A stretch of 17,268 nucleotides of DNA, taken from positions 1 through 17,268 of the forward strand of contig CAYGTR010000053.1 of NCBI GenBank assembly GCA_964352855.1. The letters are read 5' to 3'. Below are positions 6,515 to 12,978 of the stretch, piece after piece. Under the pieces are notes generated by a model. That model was given only the letters and a program-made list of their open reading frames with translations, searched no databases and was not told the origin of the DNA. This stretch comes from Litorimonas sp964352855. Lineage in GTDB: Bacteria; Pseudomonadota; Alphaproteobacteria; Caulobacterales; Maricaulaceae. Positions within the stretch are counted from its first letter, which is position 1, and each line of letters starts with the position of its first letter. Position numbers and translations under genes: made by a program.

Positions 6515-6994
6515 TTAGGCAGCTTTCGCCTTACCGCTAGGCTTCGGTGTGATTAATTTTTGGTCAGATTGAGAGATTTCAATACGACGTGGCTTCAGCG
6601 CTTCGGGAATTTCGCGCTGCAAGGTAAGCGTCAAAAGTCCGTTATTTAACTCTGCTCCTCTGACGAAAACATGGTCTGCGAGTTGGAAGCGACGTTCAAA
6701 TCCGCGCTCAGCGATCCCGCGGTGCAGATATTCAACCTCATCATTCGCACTGTCAGAGCTATTTGTCCCTGTAATCGTCAACACATTTTCATGGGTTTCA
6801 ATTTCAAGGTTTTCCTCGGTAAATCCTGCAACCGCGAGGTCTATACGGTAGCTGTCCTCATCTAGCCGCGCCACATTGTAGGGCGGGTAGCTTGGGACAT
6901 TTGCACTGGCTTGGCTCGCCGCATCAATCAAATTGGCCATACGGTCAAAACCGACAAAGTTTCTGTAAATTGGGGAGAAATCGTAAGTTCTCAT
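6515..6994 (-). CDS. Hsp20/alpha-crystallin small heat-shock protein (IbpA type)
   Basis: 159 residues. The N-terminus MRTYDFSPIYRNFVGFDRM and the crystallin domain entry YPPYNVARLDEDSYRIDLAVAGF are those of alphaproteobacterial IbpA-like chaperones. The domain continues to the conserved GAELNNGLLTLTLQREIPE, and the C-terminal extension has the I-x-I anchor within PRRIEIS. These proteins form large oligomers and hold unfolding proteins for the DnaK/ClpB system. The gene is read leftwards with AAAGGA in front of its ATG. Both its heat-shock promoter and a three-hairpin leader resembling a ROSE thermometer are visible, so control is expected at transcription and translation. It ends before the strong hairpin at 6409-6452. 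Confidence 0.93.
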   Translation of the reverse strand: MRTYDFSPIYRNFVGFDRMANLIDAASQASANVPSYPPYNVARLDEDSYRIDLAVAGFTEENLEIETHENVLTITGTNSSDSANDEVEYLHRGIAERGFERRFQLADHVFVRGAELNNGLLTLTLQREIPEALKPRRIEISQSDQKLITPKPSGKAKAA

Positions 6995-7080
6995 GGTAAC
7001 ATCCTTTCAAAAGCAATGTGTCGTGAGCCCCCATTAGAGCGGCTCAGTTTACGTTCGCAAGACCCCTTTGGCACCTTGCT
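6995..7080 (-). promoter_or_regulatory. ROSE-like RNA thermometer in the Hsp20 5' leader
   Basis: The leader of about 85 bases folds into three successive hairpins on the minus strand. The first is 7075-7079 with 7057-7061 (GCAAG/CTTGC). The second is 7041-7046 with 7024-7029 (TGAGCC/GGCTCA). The third, 7000-7018, has ATTGCTTTTG facing AAAGGAT so that the ribosome site is buried; its TTGCT word is the anti-Shine-Dalgarno signature of ROSE elements. In the ROSE family this last helix, weakened by non-canonical pairs, melts on heat shock and releases translation. Position, length and signature all fit; no folding calculation was done. Confidence 0.85.
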
Positions 7081-7086
7081 AAACAG

Positions 7087-7114
7087 AAATGGGATTTCTT
7101 TCCTACGCTTCAAG
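7087..7114 (-). promoter_or_regulatory. Heat-shock (sigma-32/RpoH) promoter of the Hsp20 gene
   Basis: On the minus strand CTTGAA (complement at 7109-7114) is followed after 15 bases by CCCATTT (complement at 7087-7093), preceded by T. This matches the RpoH form CTTGAA-N13-15-CCCCATnT well. The predicted start near 7080 coincides with the first base of the first leader hairpin. Confidence 0.8.
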
Positions 7115-7210
7115 CTTTGACTGCATGAAATTTTTGTCATTGTATTGAGAGCTTATATGCGTCAGTGCATTTGTGATTTAAGACGCGTATGAATTTCAAG
7201 GAGAGATATT

Positions 7211-8086
7211 ATGCAGGTTAAACAATTTACGAAATGGGCTTTATTGGGAGTGGCCGCAACGGCGCTCATCGCCTGCAGTGGCGGTACGGAAACAACAGCA
7301 CCTGATGTTGTAGACGACGTCGTTGAGGCCCCGGTGGTTGTTACCTTAGCAGATGTCATCGCTCACCCTCGCCGCGCTGAAGAAAGCGCCCGTGATGCAT
7401 TCCGCAACCCGCAAGAGACATTAGAATTTTTTGAAATCGGCCCAGGGCAACGCGTGGCAGAGGTTTGGCCAGGCTGGTACACAAATGTCATCGCACCCTA
7501 TTTGGCTGCCAATAACGGCACTTATGTGGCCGTTCAATTTCCAATTGGCGTGAATGAGCGTCTGGATGAACGTGTGCAGGGTTATAAGGACAAATATTCT
7601 GATACATCCGTATATGGTGAGATTGAATACGGCGCTTTCATGAAAGACAGCGGCCCTATCCTACCCGCTGAGTCCGTTGATACAATTTTAACCTTCCGGA
7701 ATATCCATAACTGGATGGGCGGCGGTTATGCAGATCAAGCGATGGCAGAGTTTTATGCCGCACTTAAACCCGGTGGTATTTTAGGCATTGTCGAACATCG
7801 CCTACCCGAATCTGCCGTTCAAGACCCGAACGGACGCACTGGTTACGTTCAGGAAAGCTATATGAAAGATATGGCCAAGCGGGCAGGTTTTGAATTTGTC
7901 GCCTCAAGTGAAGTGAATGCGAACCCAAAAGATACGGCGGATCACCCGCTTGGTGTTTGGACATTACCGCCTCGCTCGCGTTTACCTGAAGAAGGCTCCG
8001 AAGAAGCCATTGATTTCAATGCCGATCTTTATAAAAACATCGGTGAAAGTGATCGCGCCACGCTCAAATTCCGCAAACCTTTATAG
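7211..8086 (+). CDS. Methyltransferase-like lipoprotein (COG4798-type)
   Basis: 291 residues after a clear AAGGAGAG site. Residues 1-22 are a lipoprotein signal: basic start, hydrophobic core, lipobox LIAC with the acylated Cys at 22. A 25-residue acidic/Pro linker follows. From about residue 45 the sequence matches a class I methyltransferase-like fold: LEFFEIGPGQRVAEVWPGWYTNVIAPYLA stands at the SAM-binding loop, VDTILTFRNIHNWMG at the motif-IV strand and FYAALKPGGILGIVEHR at the post-motif-III hairpin. The loop reads E-x-W-P-G-W-Y rather than the usual D/E-x-G-x-G-x-G. The protein would face the periplasm, where SAM is not expected, so catalysis is doubtful. It has its own leader and a terminator-like hairpin behind it. 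Confidence 0.8.
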   Translation: MQVKQFTKWALLGVAATALIACSGGTETTAPDVVDDVVEAPVVVTLADVIAHPRRAEESARDAFRNPQETLEFFEIGPGQRVAEVWPGWYTNVIAPYLAANNGTYVAVQFPIGVNERLDERVQGYKDKYSDTSVYGEIEYGAFMKDSGPILPAESVDTILTFRNIHNWMGGGYADQAMAEFYAALKPGGILGIVEHRLPESAVQDPNGRTGYVQESYMKDMAKRAGFEFVASSEVNANPKDTADHPLGVWTLPPRSRLPEEGSEEAIDFNADLYKNIGESDRATLKFRKPL

Positions 8087-8101
8087 GCTCTATGCAAAAC
8101 T

Positions 8102-8136
8102 AATCGCGAAAAAGGACTCGCGCCGTCGCGATTTTT
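8102..8136 (+). terminator. Intrinsic terminator after the methyltransferase-like gene
   Basis: A 7-bp stem AATCGCG/CGCGATT (8102-8108 and 8127-8133) is followed directly by a T-run ending at 8136. It lies 15 bases after the gene stop and before the ribosome site of the SCP2 gene. The 18-base loop is long for a terminator. Confidence 0.65.
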
Positions 8137-8175
8137 GCGCATAAACACTAGGAAACTCTTACAAAAGGAATTCTC

Positions 8176-8469
8176 ATGGAAAACTCTGAAATTGCAGCCA
8201 AAATGACTGAAGCGCTCGGCAAAGCCGGTGGTATCGATAAATCAGTCAAGTTTGACTTTGACGGCGAAGGCGCTGTTTGGGCACATGGCACCGAAGCCAA
8301 AGTCTCTGACGATGACGCGGATTGCGTAATCAATGTCTCTAAAGATGATTTCATTGCGTTGGCATCCGGTAGCTTGGATCCGATGATGGCCTTTATGTCA
8401 GGCAAACTAAAAGTCACAGGCGATATGTCTGTCGCTATGGGCCTACAAAGCCTCTTCTCAAATATGTAA
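8176..8469 (+). CDS. SCP2 sterol-carrier-type lipid-binding protein
   Basis: 97 residues, preceded by AAAAGGA. The complete SCP2 fold is visible: helix ENSEIAAKMTEALGKAG, strands KFDFDGEGAVWAHG and AKVSDDDADCVINVSKDDFIALASG, then MMAFMSGKLKVTGDMSVAMGLQSLF with the hydrophobic C-terminal helix that lines the ligand tunnel. Such stand-alone SCP2 domains bind fatty acids or acyl-CoA in the cytoplasm. Followed after a hairpin by an alpha/beta hydrolase, which suggests linked lipid metabolism. The ligand cannot be told from sequence. Confidence 0.9.
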   Translation: MENSEIAAKMTEALGKAGGIDKSVKFDFDGEGAVWAHGTEAKVSDDDADCVINVSKDDFIALASGSLDPMMAFMSGKLKVTGDMSVAMGLQSLFSNM

Positions 8470-8475
8470 CATGAT

Positions 8476-8497
8476 GCGCCGAGTGAAAGCTCGGCGC
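8476..8497 (+). terminator. GC-rich hairpin between the SCP2 and hydrolase genes
   Basis: A perfect 8-bp stem GCGCCGAG/CTCGGCGC with a 6-base loop lies 6 bases after the SCP2 stop and 7 bases before the next ATG. The tail TGTCTTT is only moderately T-rich. It may terminate or attenuate transcription, and it occupies the place where the hydrolase ribosome site would be expected. Confidence 0.6.
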
Positions 8498-8504
8498 TGT
8501 CTTT

Positions 8505-9476
8505 ATGCGAAGCGTTATACCGCCCTTTGACAAAGCCGAAATTATTCAGCCGGGCGGACTCGCTTTACCACCGGGACTAGACGCACGTGCCAAAACCTAT
8601 TTCATTCGAACCAAAGACGATATCAGGCTACGGGCTCTCTTAGCGCAACCCGAAAGAAAATCCCCGCGCGGCACAATAATTTTCTCTCCGGGTCGCACAG
8701 AATTTATCGAAAAGTATTGGGAAACCGTCGCTGACCTAAGCGATCGTGGCTTTTGCGTCTTCATGGTCGATCCTCGTGGACAAGGTTTGTCAGAGCGCAT
8801 ACTGCCTGATAAACTCAAAAGCTACATAGATAGTTTCCAAACTTATGCGGATGATTTGGCAGACGCTGCCATGCAGTTTGATGCTTACCTGCCTCGTCCG
8901 CACATCGCCATGGGACATTCCATGGGCGGCACAATTGTTTTGCAAGCGATATTAAGCGGCGTAATCGCGCCTTCGGCCGTTATCTGCAGTGCGCCTATGC
9001 TTGGCTTGTTTGATCTCGAAACGCCGCTCATGCGGTGGACAATTAGTGGGCTCTCAAAATTAGGGTTAGCTGAGAAGAATTTGCCCTTTCAATCGCAACG
9101 CAATGGCATGCCGGTATCTTTTGCCGCAAATAAGCTCACGACAGACCGCGAGCGATATAAGCTTTGGTCAAATTTCTTTCAAAGCACGCCCCGATTGCGC
9201 GTCGGCCAACCCACATTTGGATGGATAAGCGCCGCTCTTGCCTCCATGGCATATGTCAATAGGAATGCAGAGAACCTCCGCGTGCCAGGCCTCATCGTCG
9301 CGGCAGGCGCAGATCCCATTGTCGATCCGAAATCCGTCGAAGACTTTGCCCGCAATGCCAATGTGACATTTAATGTTATTCCGGGGGCACTACATGAGCT
9401 GTTTTTGGAAAAAGACGTTTATCGCGATCAGTTTTTTGCCATGATCGATAAGTTTTTAGACGACCAAGCCCTATAG
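8505..9476 (+). CDS. Alpha/beta hydrolase, lysophospholipase/monoacylglycerol-lipase type
   Basis: 323 residues of the serine aminopeptidase S33/Hydrolase_4 group. The nucleophile elbow GHSMGG places Ser at 139. The acid is Asp270 or Asp274 in AAGADPIVDP and the base is His297 in GALHELFLE. An early stretch GTIIFSPGRTEFIEKYWE and VDPRGQGLSER fit PldB-like lysophospholipases. No signal peptide is seen, so it is cytoplasmic or peripherally membrane bound. ATG 8505 is the only credible start (next Met at residue 87), yet no ribosome site precedes it and a strong hairpin ends seven bases upstream. Its stop is three bases from the convergent phosphatase gene. Confidence 0.88.
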   Translation: MRSVIPPFDKAEIIQPGGLALPPGLDARAKTYFIRTKDDIRLRALLAQPERKSPRGTIIFSPGRTEFIEKYWETVADLSDRGFCVFMVDPRGQGLSERILPDKLKSYIDSFQTYADDLADAAMQFDAYLPRPHIAMGHSMGGTIVLQAILSGVIAPSAVICSAPMLGLFDLETPLMRWTISGLSKLGLAEKNLPFQSQRNGMPVSFAANKLTTDRERYKLWSNFFQSTPRLRVGQPTFGWISAALASMAYVNRNAENLRVPGLIVAAGADPIVDPKSVEDFARNANVTFNVIPGALHELFLEKDVYRDQFFAMIDKFLDDQAL

Positions 9477-9479
9477 CGT

Positions 9480-10301
9480 TTAAGGGTCCATCGCTCGCCC
9501 GAGATAGGTATAAATTTCCGGTAACAATGCGGCATCACTTACGGCGACAATACGTCCCCCATTGACGGCCGAGCCGCCATGCCAATTGGTCAGACGCCCC
9601 CCTGCCCCCTCTATCACAGGCATGAGCGCCCTCACATCACACGGTTTCATCAAGGCTTCGATGATAATGTTCATCCGCCCTTCAGCGATCAAGCCATATC
9701 CGAATGCGTCGAGACCTAGACGTGAGAAGCGCACCCCGCGCCGAATAATATTATAGGCCGCTAACTCACCGGGTTTCAGCATGGCCAATGGTTCCGTACA
9801 CCCGAGAATAGCGTCGCGCAGGTCAGAGCAAGGTGATGTTGTGAGAGGGATCGTTTTGCCCTCATGTTCCAACCACGCTTTTTGATTGTCGCCATCTATG
9901 CGGCCATAATAACGCTTATCTAAAGCCGGCACATCAATCAGTCCCAAGACAGGTTTCTCTTTATAAGAGAGGGCAATCAATGTGCTCCAGACGGGCACGC
10001 CTGCTACAAAGGCGCGGGTGCCGTCAATGGGATCTAACGTCCATAAAAAATCATTTGTGCCGACATAATCATCACATTCCTCCCCCTCAATACTATCATT
10101 GGGAAAGTGCCTTTGGATGATCGCTCGCAGTGCAACCTCTCCATCAATATCGGCTTTTGTGACGGGATCGAAATCGGAACCGGAGGCCTTGTTTTGAAGG
10201 CCCTCTGGGCTCTCAAAAAGCGGGAGGGTTATCTCACGTGTCGTGGAAGATAACTCCGCAAAAAGATCAAGACGTTTTTCAATTTCAAAAGTGGTAGTCA
10301 T
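9480..10301 (-). CDS. hisN: Inositol-monophosphatase family phosphatase, probably histidinol-phosphatase
   Basis: 273 residues of the Mg-dependent, Li-sensitive phosphatase fold. Metal-binding motifs are present in order: the EGEE motif (72-75), DPIDGT (90-95) and the late KPCDVRALMPVIEGAGG with Asp222. The short spacing, the FVAGVPVWSTLIAL stretch and Cys-Asp in place of the usual Trp-Asp in the last motif fit the HisN type, which removes phosphate from L-histidinol phosphate in histidine synthesis; inositol-1-phosphate or another sugar phosphate stays possible. The gene is read leftwards and lies upstream of nothing else on its strand, so it may be single or the last gene of a longer transcript with the XRE regulator, 53 bases away. 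Confidence 0.8.
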   Translation of the reverse strand: MTTTFEIEKRLDLFAELSSTTREITLPLFESPEGLQNKASGSDFDPVTKADIDGEVALRAIIQRHFPNDSIEGEECDDYVGTNDFLWTLDPIDGTRAFVAGVPVWSTLIALSYKEKPVLGLIDVPALDKRYYGRIDGDNQKAWLEHEGKTIPLTTSPCSDLRDAILGCTEPLAMLKPGELAAYNIIRRGVRFSRLGLDAFGYGLIAEGRMNIIIEALMKPCDVRALMPVIEGAGGRLTNWHGGSAVNGGRIVAVSDAALLPEIYTYLGRAMDP

Positions 10302-10354
10302 GTTCTTACGCTAACATGACCACCGGAAAGGGGAAACAAATTTAGACGCGGCAA

Positions 10355-10759
10355 TTAATGTGAAACAAGCCTGAGGCTAGGCTTGACGTTCGCCTCCAAA
10401 GATTTGGCGAGGTCGAGTAAATGTTTGCGTGGCTGCTCTCCCATCGCGTAATAGGCACGCACGAGATCCATCGTTTCTTTTTTGGAGAGCACATCAGGGG
10501 CGATCACATCCGGATCCGGCGTATGATAGAGCGGATCATTTGAGGACAAGCCTTCATAGAAATATTGGATCGGCACAGATAAGGCTTCTGATAATTCAAA
10601 TAGACGCGCAGCAGACACACGGTTAGCTCCACATTCATATTTTTGAATTTGCTGAAAACGAATGCCCACCTGTTCAGCCAAGCTTTGCTGGGTGAGGCCT
10701 AAAAGGCGGCGGCGGCGGCGAAGACGTTTACCGACGTGAAGATCAATATCATTGGTCAT
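10355..10759 (-). CDS. XRE-family regulator of the PraR/PhrR type
   Basis: 134 residues. Residues 8-62 form a lambda-repressor-like HTH: GKRLRRRRRLLGLTQQSLAEQVG with recognition helix IRFQQIQKYECGANRVSAARL. It is followed by the family stretch LSVPIQYFYEGL and an alpha-helical tail MDLVRAYYAMGEQPRKHLLDLAKSL. This arrangement is that of the small alphaproteobacterial regulators related to PraR/PhrR of rhizobia, which repress quorum-sensing and biofilm genes there. Here the regulon is unknown. It sits between a HisN-type phosphatase and an N-formylglutamate amidohydrolase, all leftward. An unusually good sigma-54 promoter precedes it. Confidence 0.85.
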   Translation of the reverse strand: MTNDIDLHVGKRLRRRRRLLGLTQQSLAEQVGIRFQQIQKYECGANRVSAARLFELSEALSVPIQYFYEGLSSNDPLYHTPDPDVIAPDVLSKKETMDLVRAYYAMGEQPRKHLLDLAKSLEANVKPSLRLVSH

Positions 10760-10795
10760 GTTGAGTTACCTGTTCTTTTATTTTGGCTAAAACAG

Positions 10796-10811
10796 AGCAA
10801 GCCCTGTGCCA
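10796..10811 (-). promoter_or_regulatory. Sigma-54 (RpoN) promoter for the PraR-like gene
   Basis: Read on the minus strand, TGGCACA-GGGC-TTGCT fits the -24/-12 consensus TGGCACG-N4-TTGCW, with exact spacing and only one base different. The complement of the -24 element is at 10806-10811 and of the -12 element at 10796-10800. The start would fall near 10786, giving a leader of about 27 bases to the ATG at 10759. Confidence 0.75.
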
Positions 10812-10829
10812 GAACAGTGTTAATCCGCC

Positions 10830-10880
10830 AAAATGGCCCCTAATCTTTTCCCTTGTGGGTTGTTCGCCTCAAAAATGGCC
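10830..10880 (-). promoter_or_regulatory. Two GGCCATTTT direct repeats, possible enhancer sites
   Basis: The 9-base word (complements at 10830-10838 and 10872-10880) occurs twice with starts 42 bases apart, four helical turns. The two sites lie roughly 45-50 and 85-95 bases upstream of the sigma-54 start. Each is followed on the minus strand by GGCG within nine bases. This is a suitable place for an activator of sigma-54 polymerase; no known binding consensus is recognised. Confidence 0.35.
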
Positions 10881-10997
10881 GAAAAATTCCCTTTTCCCCT
10901 CAGGAATGACCGAAAACAAATCGGCTTTTCGCCTCTTATTTGAGAAATTAACGATAGACCGTATCAAAATGGGACATTGGCAACACCGCTCAAGCGA

Positions 10998-11876
10998 TTA
11001 TTGCGCGGCCTGACTCTCAGGAATGATTTGATGAATGATCTGGTAAATAATACCGACAAGGTCAGCCGCTAGCTTATCATAGCCGCGTTTAGGTGCCAAA
11101 GTGACGGGATTAAGGTATAAATCACGATTTATTTCAATTTGAAGGGCTTCAATACCCGCCTCAGGACGCCCGTAATGCGTTGTGACGAACCCTCCCGCAT
11201 AAGGATAATTTGTCGATACAGTATAACCTGCAGCACGAAAAATACCCTGTATGCGCGTAAGCGTATCTGGATGACAGGCTTTACCGAACCGGTCGCCCAA
11301 AATAATATCAGGACGCCGCGCACCCATCGGTGAGAACCCCGGCATAGAATGACAATCAATCAATAAGGTCTGTCCAAAACGGGCAATTGAGGCAGTTATC
11401 AAATCCTGAAGGGCATTATGATAGGGGTGGTAAAGGGCCACCAAGCGCATTTTCGCGACCTCCACCTCCAAGGGACGGCGATAAATTTCCGCTGTCTCAT
11501 TCATATGGGTTGGAATCACACCAAGTCCCGCTTGGGCTCTGATACTTGGCTTCGTCGTCGTTCCGCACCACCTGGGAGGTAACTCATCCGCGGCACGATT
11601 TACATCAACATAACATCGCGGGAAACGTGCCGTCAGCAAAGGTGCTCCCGTCGCAACACAGGGGCCAAACAGCTTATCAATAAAGATATCTTCATTCCTG
11701 CGGAGCTGTGCGACCGTTAATCCGGAACGGTCAATAAAACTCTGCGGATAGATGTTACCGGAATGAGGCGAGGCAAATATAATTCCCGCACGCCACTGTG
11801 CTGGACGCGCAACCGTAAAGGCCGGACTTAAAACGTCCAGACTATCTTGTTCGAGTCTGAGTGACACTTTCGGCAT
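10998..11876 (-). CDS. N-formylglutamate amidohydrolase family protein
   Basis: 292 residues. The family motifs appear in order: ASPHSGNIYP, DIFIDKLF, RCYVDVNRAADELP, the YHPYH pair, LLIDCHSMPG, PDIILGDRFGKAC and NYPYAGGFVTTHYGRPEAG followed by ALQIEINRDLYL. The His/Asp/Glu residues in these motifs form the zinc site. Characterised members cleave N-formyl-L-glutamate to formate and glutamate in one route of histidine degradation, but homologues in this position next to cpdR are not in hut operons, so the true substrate may be another N-acyl amino acid. Divergent from cpdR across 168 bases. My recollection is that this pairing with cpdR and a monophosphatase gene recurs in other alphaproteobacteria. 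Confidence 0.88.
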   Translation of the reverse strand: MPKVSLRLEQDSLDVLSPAFTVARPAQWRAGIIFASPHSGNIYPQSFIDRSGLTVAQLRRNEDIFIDKLFGPCVATGAPLLTARFPRCYVDVNRAADELPPRWCGTTTKPSIRAQAGLGVIPTHMNETAEIYRRPLEVEVAKMRLVALYHPYHNALQDLITASIARFGQTLLIDCHSMPGFSPMGARRPDIILGDRFGKACHPDTLTRIQGIFRAAGYTVSTNYPYAGGFVTTHYGRPEAGIEALQIEINRDLYLNPVTLAPKRGYDKLAADLVGIIYQIIHQIIPESQAAQ

Positions 11877-11971
11877 TTATAAGCTATATCCCAAAAAATC
11901 CACTTGCGTTATAGAAAGTATTAACCTGCGACACATAGCACGGATAGCATATAAAATAGGGACGTTGGCGG

Positions 11972-11987
11972 GATTCGTGCATGAATC
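11972..11987. promoter_or_regulatory. Paired CcrM sites (GANTC dyad) in the cpdR leader
   Basis: GATTC, six bases, GAATC form an inverted repeat of two GANTC methylation sites about 58 bases before the cpdR ATG. A TATAAA run at about 11950 may be the -10 element of cpdR. Confidence 0.45.
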
Positions 11988-12044
11988 TGCTTACAGAGCC
12001 TGAAACGACCTGATTTAGAACAATTATAAGAACCGGAATACATT

Positions 12045-12404
12045 ATGGCGACCATACTTTATGCAGAAGATGACGACGCAATGCGAAAATTCTTTGAGAA
12101 AGCCTTGGAAAAAGCCGGGCATCAGGTCATTGCTTGTTCAGACGGTGAACGCGCCCTTCGCGCTTTGAAATTTGCGGATGGTGCCTTTGATATGTTGTTG
12201 ACAGATATCATGATGCCGGGCCTTGATGGTATTGAACTGGCCAAACAGGCAGAAATCCTCTCTCCGGGTATAAAAATTATGTTCATTACGGGCTTTGCGG
12301 CTGTGGCTATGTCAGATGCCAAAGCTTCTGAGACGACTGTCTTGTCAAAACCCGTTCATTTACGTCAATTAGTCGAAGAAGTTGATCGCCTTATCGCCGC
12401 CTAA
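12045..12404 (+). CDS. cpdR: CpdR single-domain response regulator
   Basis: A 119-residue receiver domain with no output domain. The acidic pair Asp9-Asp10 (AEDDDAM), phosphoacceptor Asp54 in LLTDIMMPGLDGIELA, Thr82 in MFITGFAAVA and Lys102 in LSKPVHLRQLV are all present. The MFITGFAAVA and SKPxHLRxLV stretches are characteristic of CpdR. In Caulobacter, unphosphorylated CpdR primes ClpXP at the cell pole to destroy cell-cycle proteins, and the CckA-ChpT phosphorelay switches it off. The gene is divergent from the amidohydrolase, converges on sciP across a shared terminator, and its leader holds paired GANTC sites. Confidence 0.93.
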   Translation: MATILYAEDDDAMRKFFEKALEKAGHQVIACSDGERALRALKFADGAFDMLLTDIMMPGLDGIELAKQAEILSPGIKIMFITGFAAVAMSDAKASETTVLSKPVHLRQLVEEVDRLIAA

Positions 12405-12430
12405 AACAAAAACTTGATCTTCAGACATAA

Positions 12431-12459
12431 AAAAACCGCCCTTTGAGGCGGTCTTTTTT
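12431..12459. terminator. Bidirectional intrinsic terminator of cpdR and sciP
   Basis: The stem ACCGCC/GGCGGT (12435-12440 and 12447-12452) with a 6-base loop is flanked by an A-run on the left and a six-T run on the right, so it ends transcripts from both sides. Confidence 0.92.
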
Positions 12460-12475
12460 ATGCTTTGAAAATGTC

Positions 12476-12748
12476 TTATCTATATTGCTGCACGCGTGTG
12501 GTGCGCAAACCGGCAATGCCGTAGCTCTCGATAGACCGCTGCCATGCCATAAACTCTTCATTTGACAAACCATAACGCTCACACGCGCCATCCAAAGTCA
12601 AAAGTCCGCCACGAACGGCGGCCACGACTTCGGCTTTACGACGGATAACCCATCTCACCGTATTAGGCTTAGGTAGATCGGCCAAAGTTAAGGGGGTTCC
12701 CTCGGGCCCGATAACCACATTCTCTCTTTTCACTCGACGGTCAGTCAT
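12476..12748 (-). CDS. sciP: SciP, CtrA inhibitor (DUF1153)
   Basis: 90 residues, nearly the full family length. The conserved block VIGPEGTPLTLADLPKPNTVRWVIRRKAEVVAAVRGGLLTLDGACERYGLS, then EEFMAWQRSI and the ending GLRTTRVQQYR, identify SciP with little doubt. In Caulobacter it binds the CtrA transcription factor and blocks activation of CtrA-dependent genes in swarmer cells, while its own gene is CtrA-activated. AAAGGG precedes the ATG. Directly upstream lies a perfect TTAA-N7-TTAA box, which would give the same feedback here. Confidence 0.95.
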   Translation of the reverse strand: MTDRRVKRENVVIGPEGTPLTLADLPKPNTVRWVIRRKAEVVAAVRGGLLTLDGACERYGLSNEEFMAWQRSIESYGIAGLRTTRVQQYR

Positions 12749-12799
12749 AGTGCTGCCCTTTAGTTATTGTTGTTACACAAACGATATAAATTCTGGATG

Positions 12800-12814
12800 T
12801 TAAAAAGAGTTTAA
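12800..12814. promoter_or_regulatory. Perfect CtrA box in the sciP promoter
   Basis: TTAA, seven bases (AAAGAGT), TTAA is an exact consensus match and sits 52-66 bases upstream of the sciP start codon. Confidence 0.75.
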
Positions 12815-12877
12815 ATTGATTCGGAAAAAACGAACAAAATCAATTGTTTACGAAGGTTAACAGAATCAAGATTACCG

Positions 12878-12892
12878 TTAAGAAAGGTTTAC
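12878..12892. promoter_or_regulatory. Second CtrA-like box (TTAA-N7-TTAC)
   Basis: TTAA, GAAAGGT, TTAC differs from consensus in the last base. It lies midway between sciP and mnmA and could serve either gene. Further half-sites (TTAC, GTTAAC) occur just to its left. Confidence 0.5.
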
Positions 12893-12926
12893 GGAATTGG
12901 CAACGCATTGATTCATATAAGAGATT

Positions 12927-12978
12927 CCGTCCCTATTTTCTGAGTCTGTGTATCGACTTGAAACAAACCCGTCCCTAT
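12927..12978. repeat. Direct repeat CCGTCCCTAT upstream of mnmA
   Basis: The 10-base word occurs at 12927-12936 and 12969-12978, starts 42 bases apart (four helical turns), 50-100 bases before mnmA. Function unknown; a regulator site or a duplicated -10 region is possible. Confidence 0.45.

Noticed and set aside
7070..7084. TTGGCACCTTGCT on the plus strand as a sigma-54 promoter
   Set aside because: Spacing between the GG and GC elements is far too short; the bases belong to the first ROSE hairpin.
10783..11013. 76-residue rightward frame between the XRE and amidohydrolase genes
   Set aside because: It covers the sigma-54 promoter and repeats, has no ribosome site or family likeness and overlaps the amidohydrolase 3' end.
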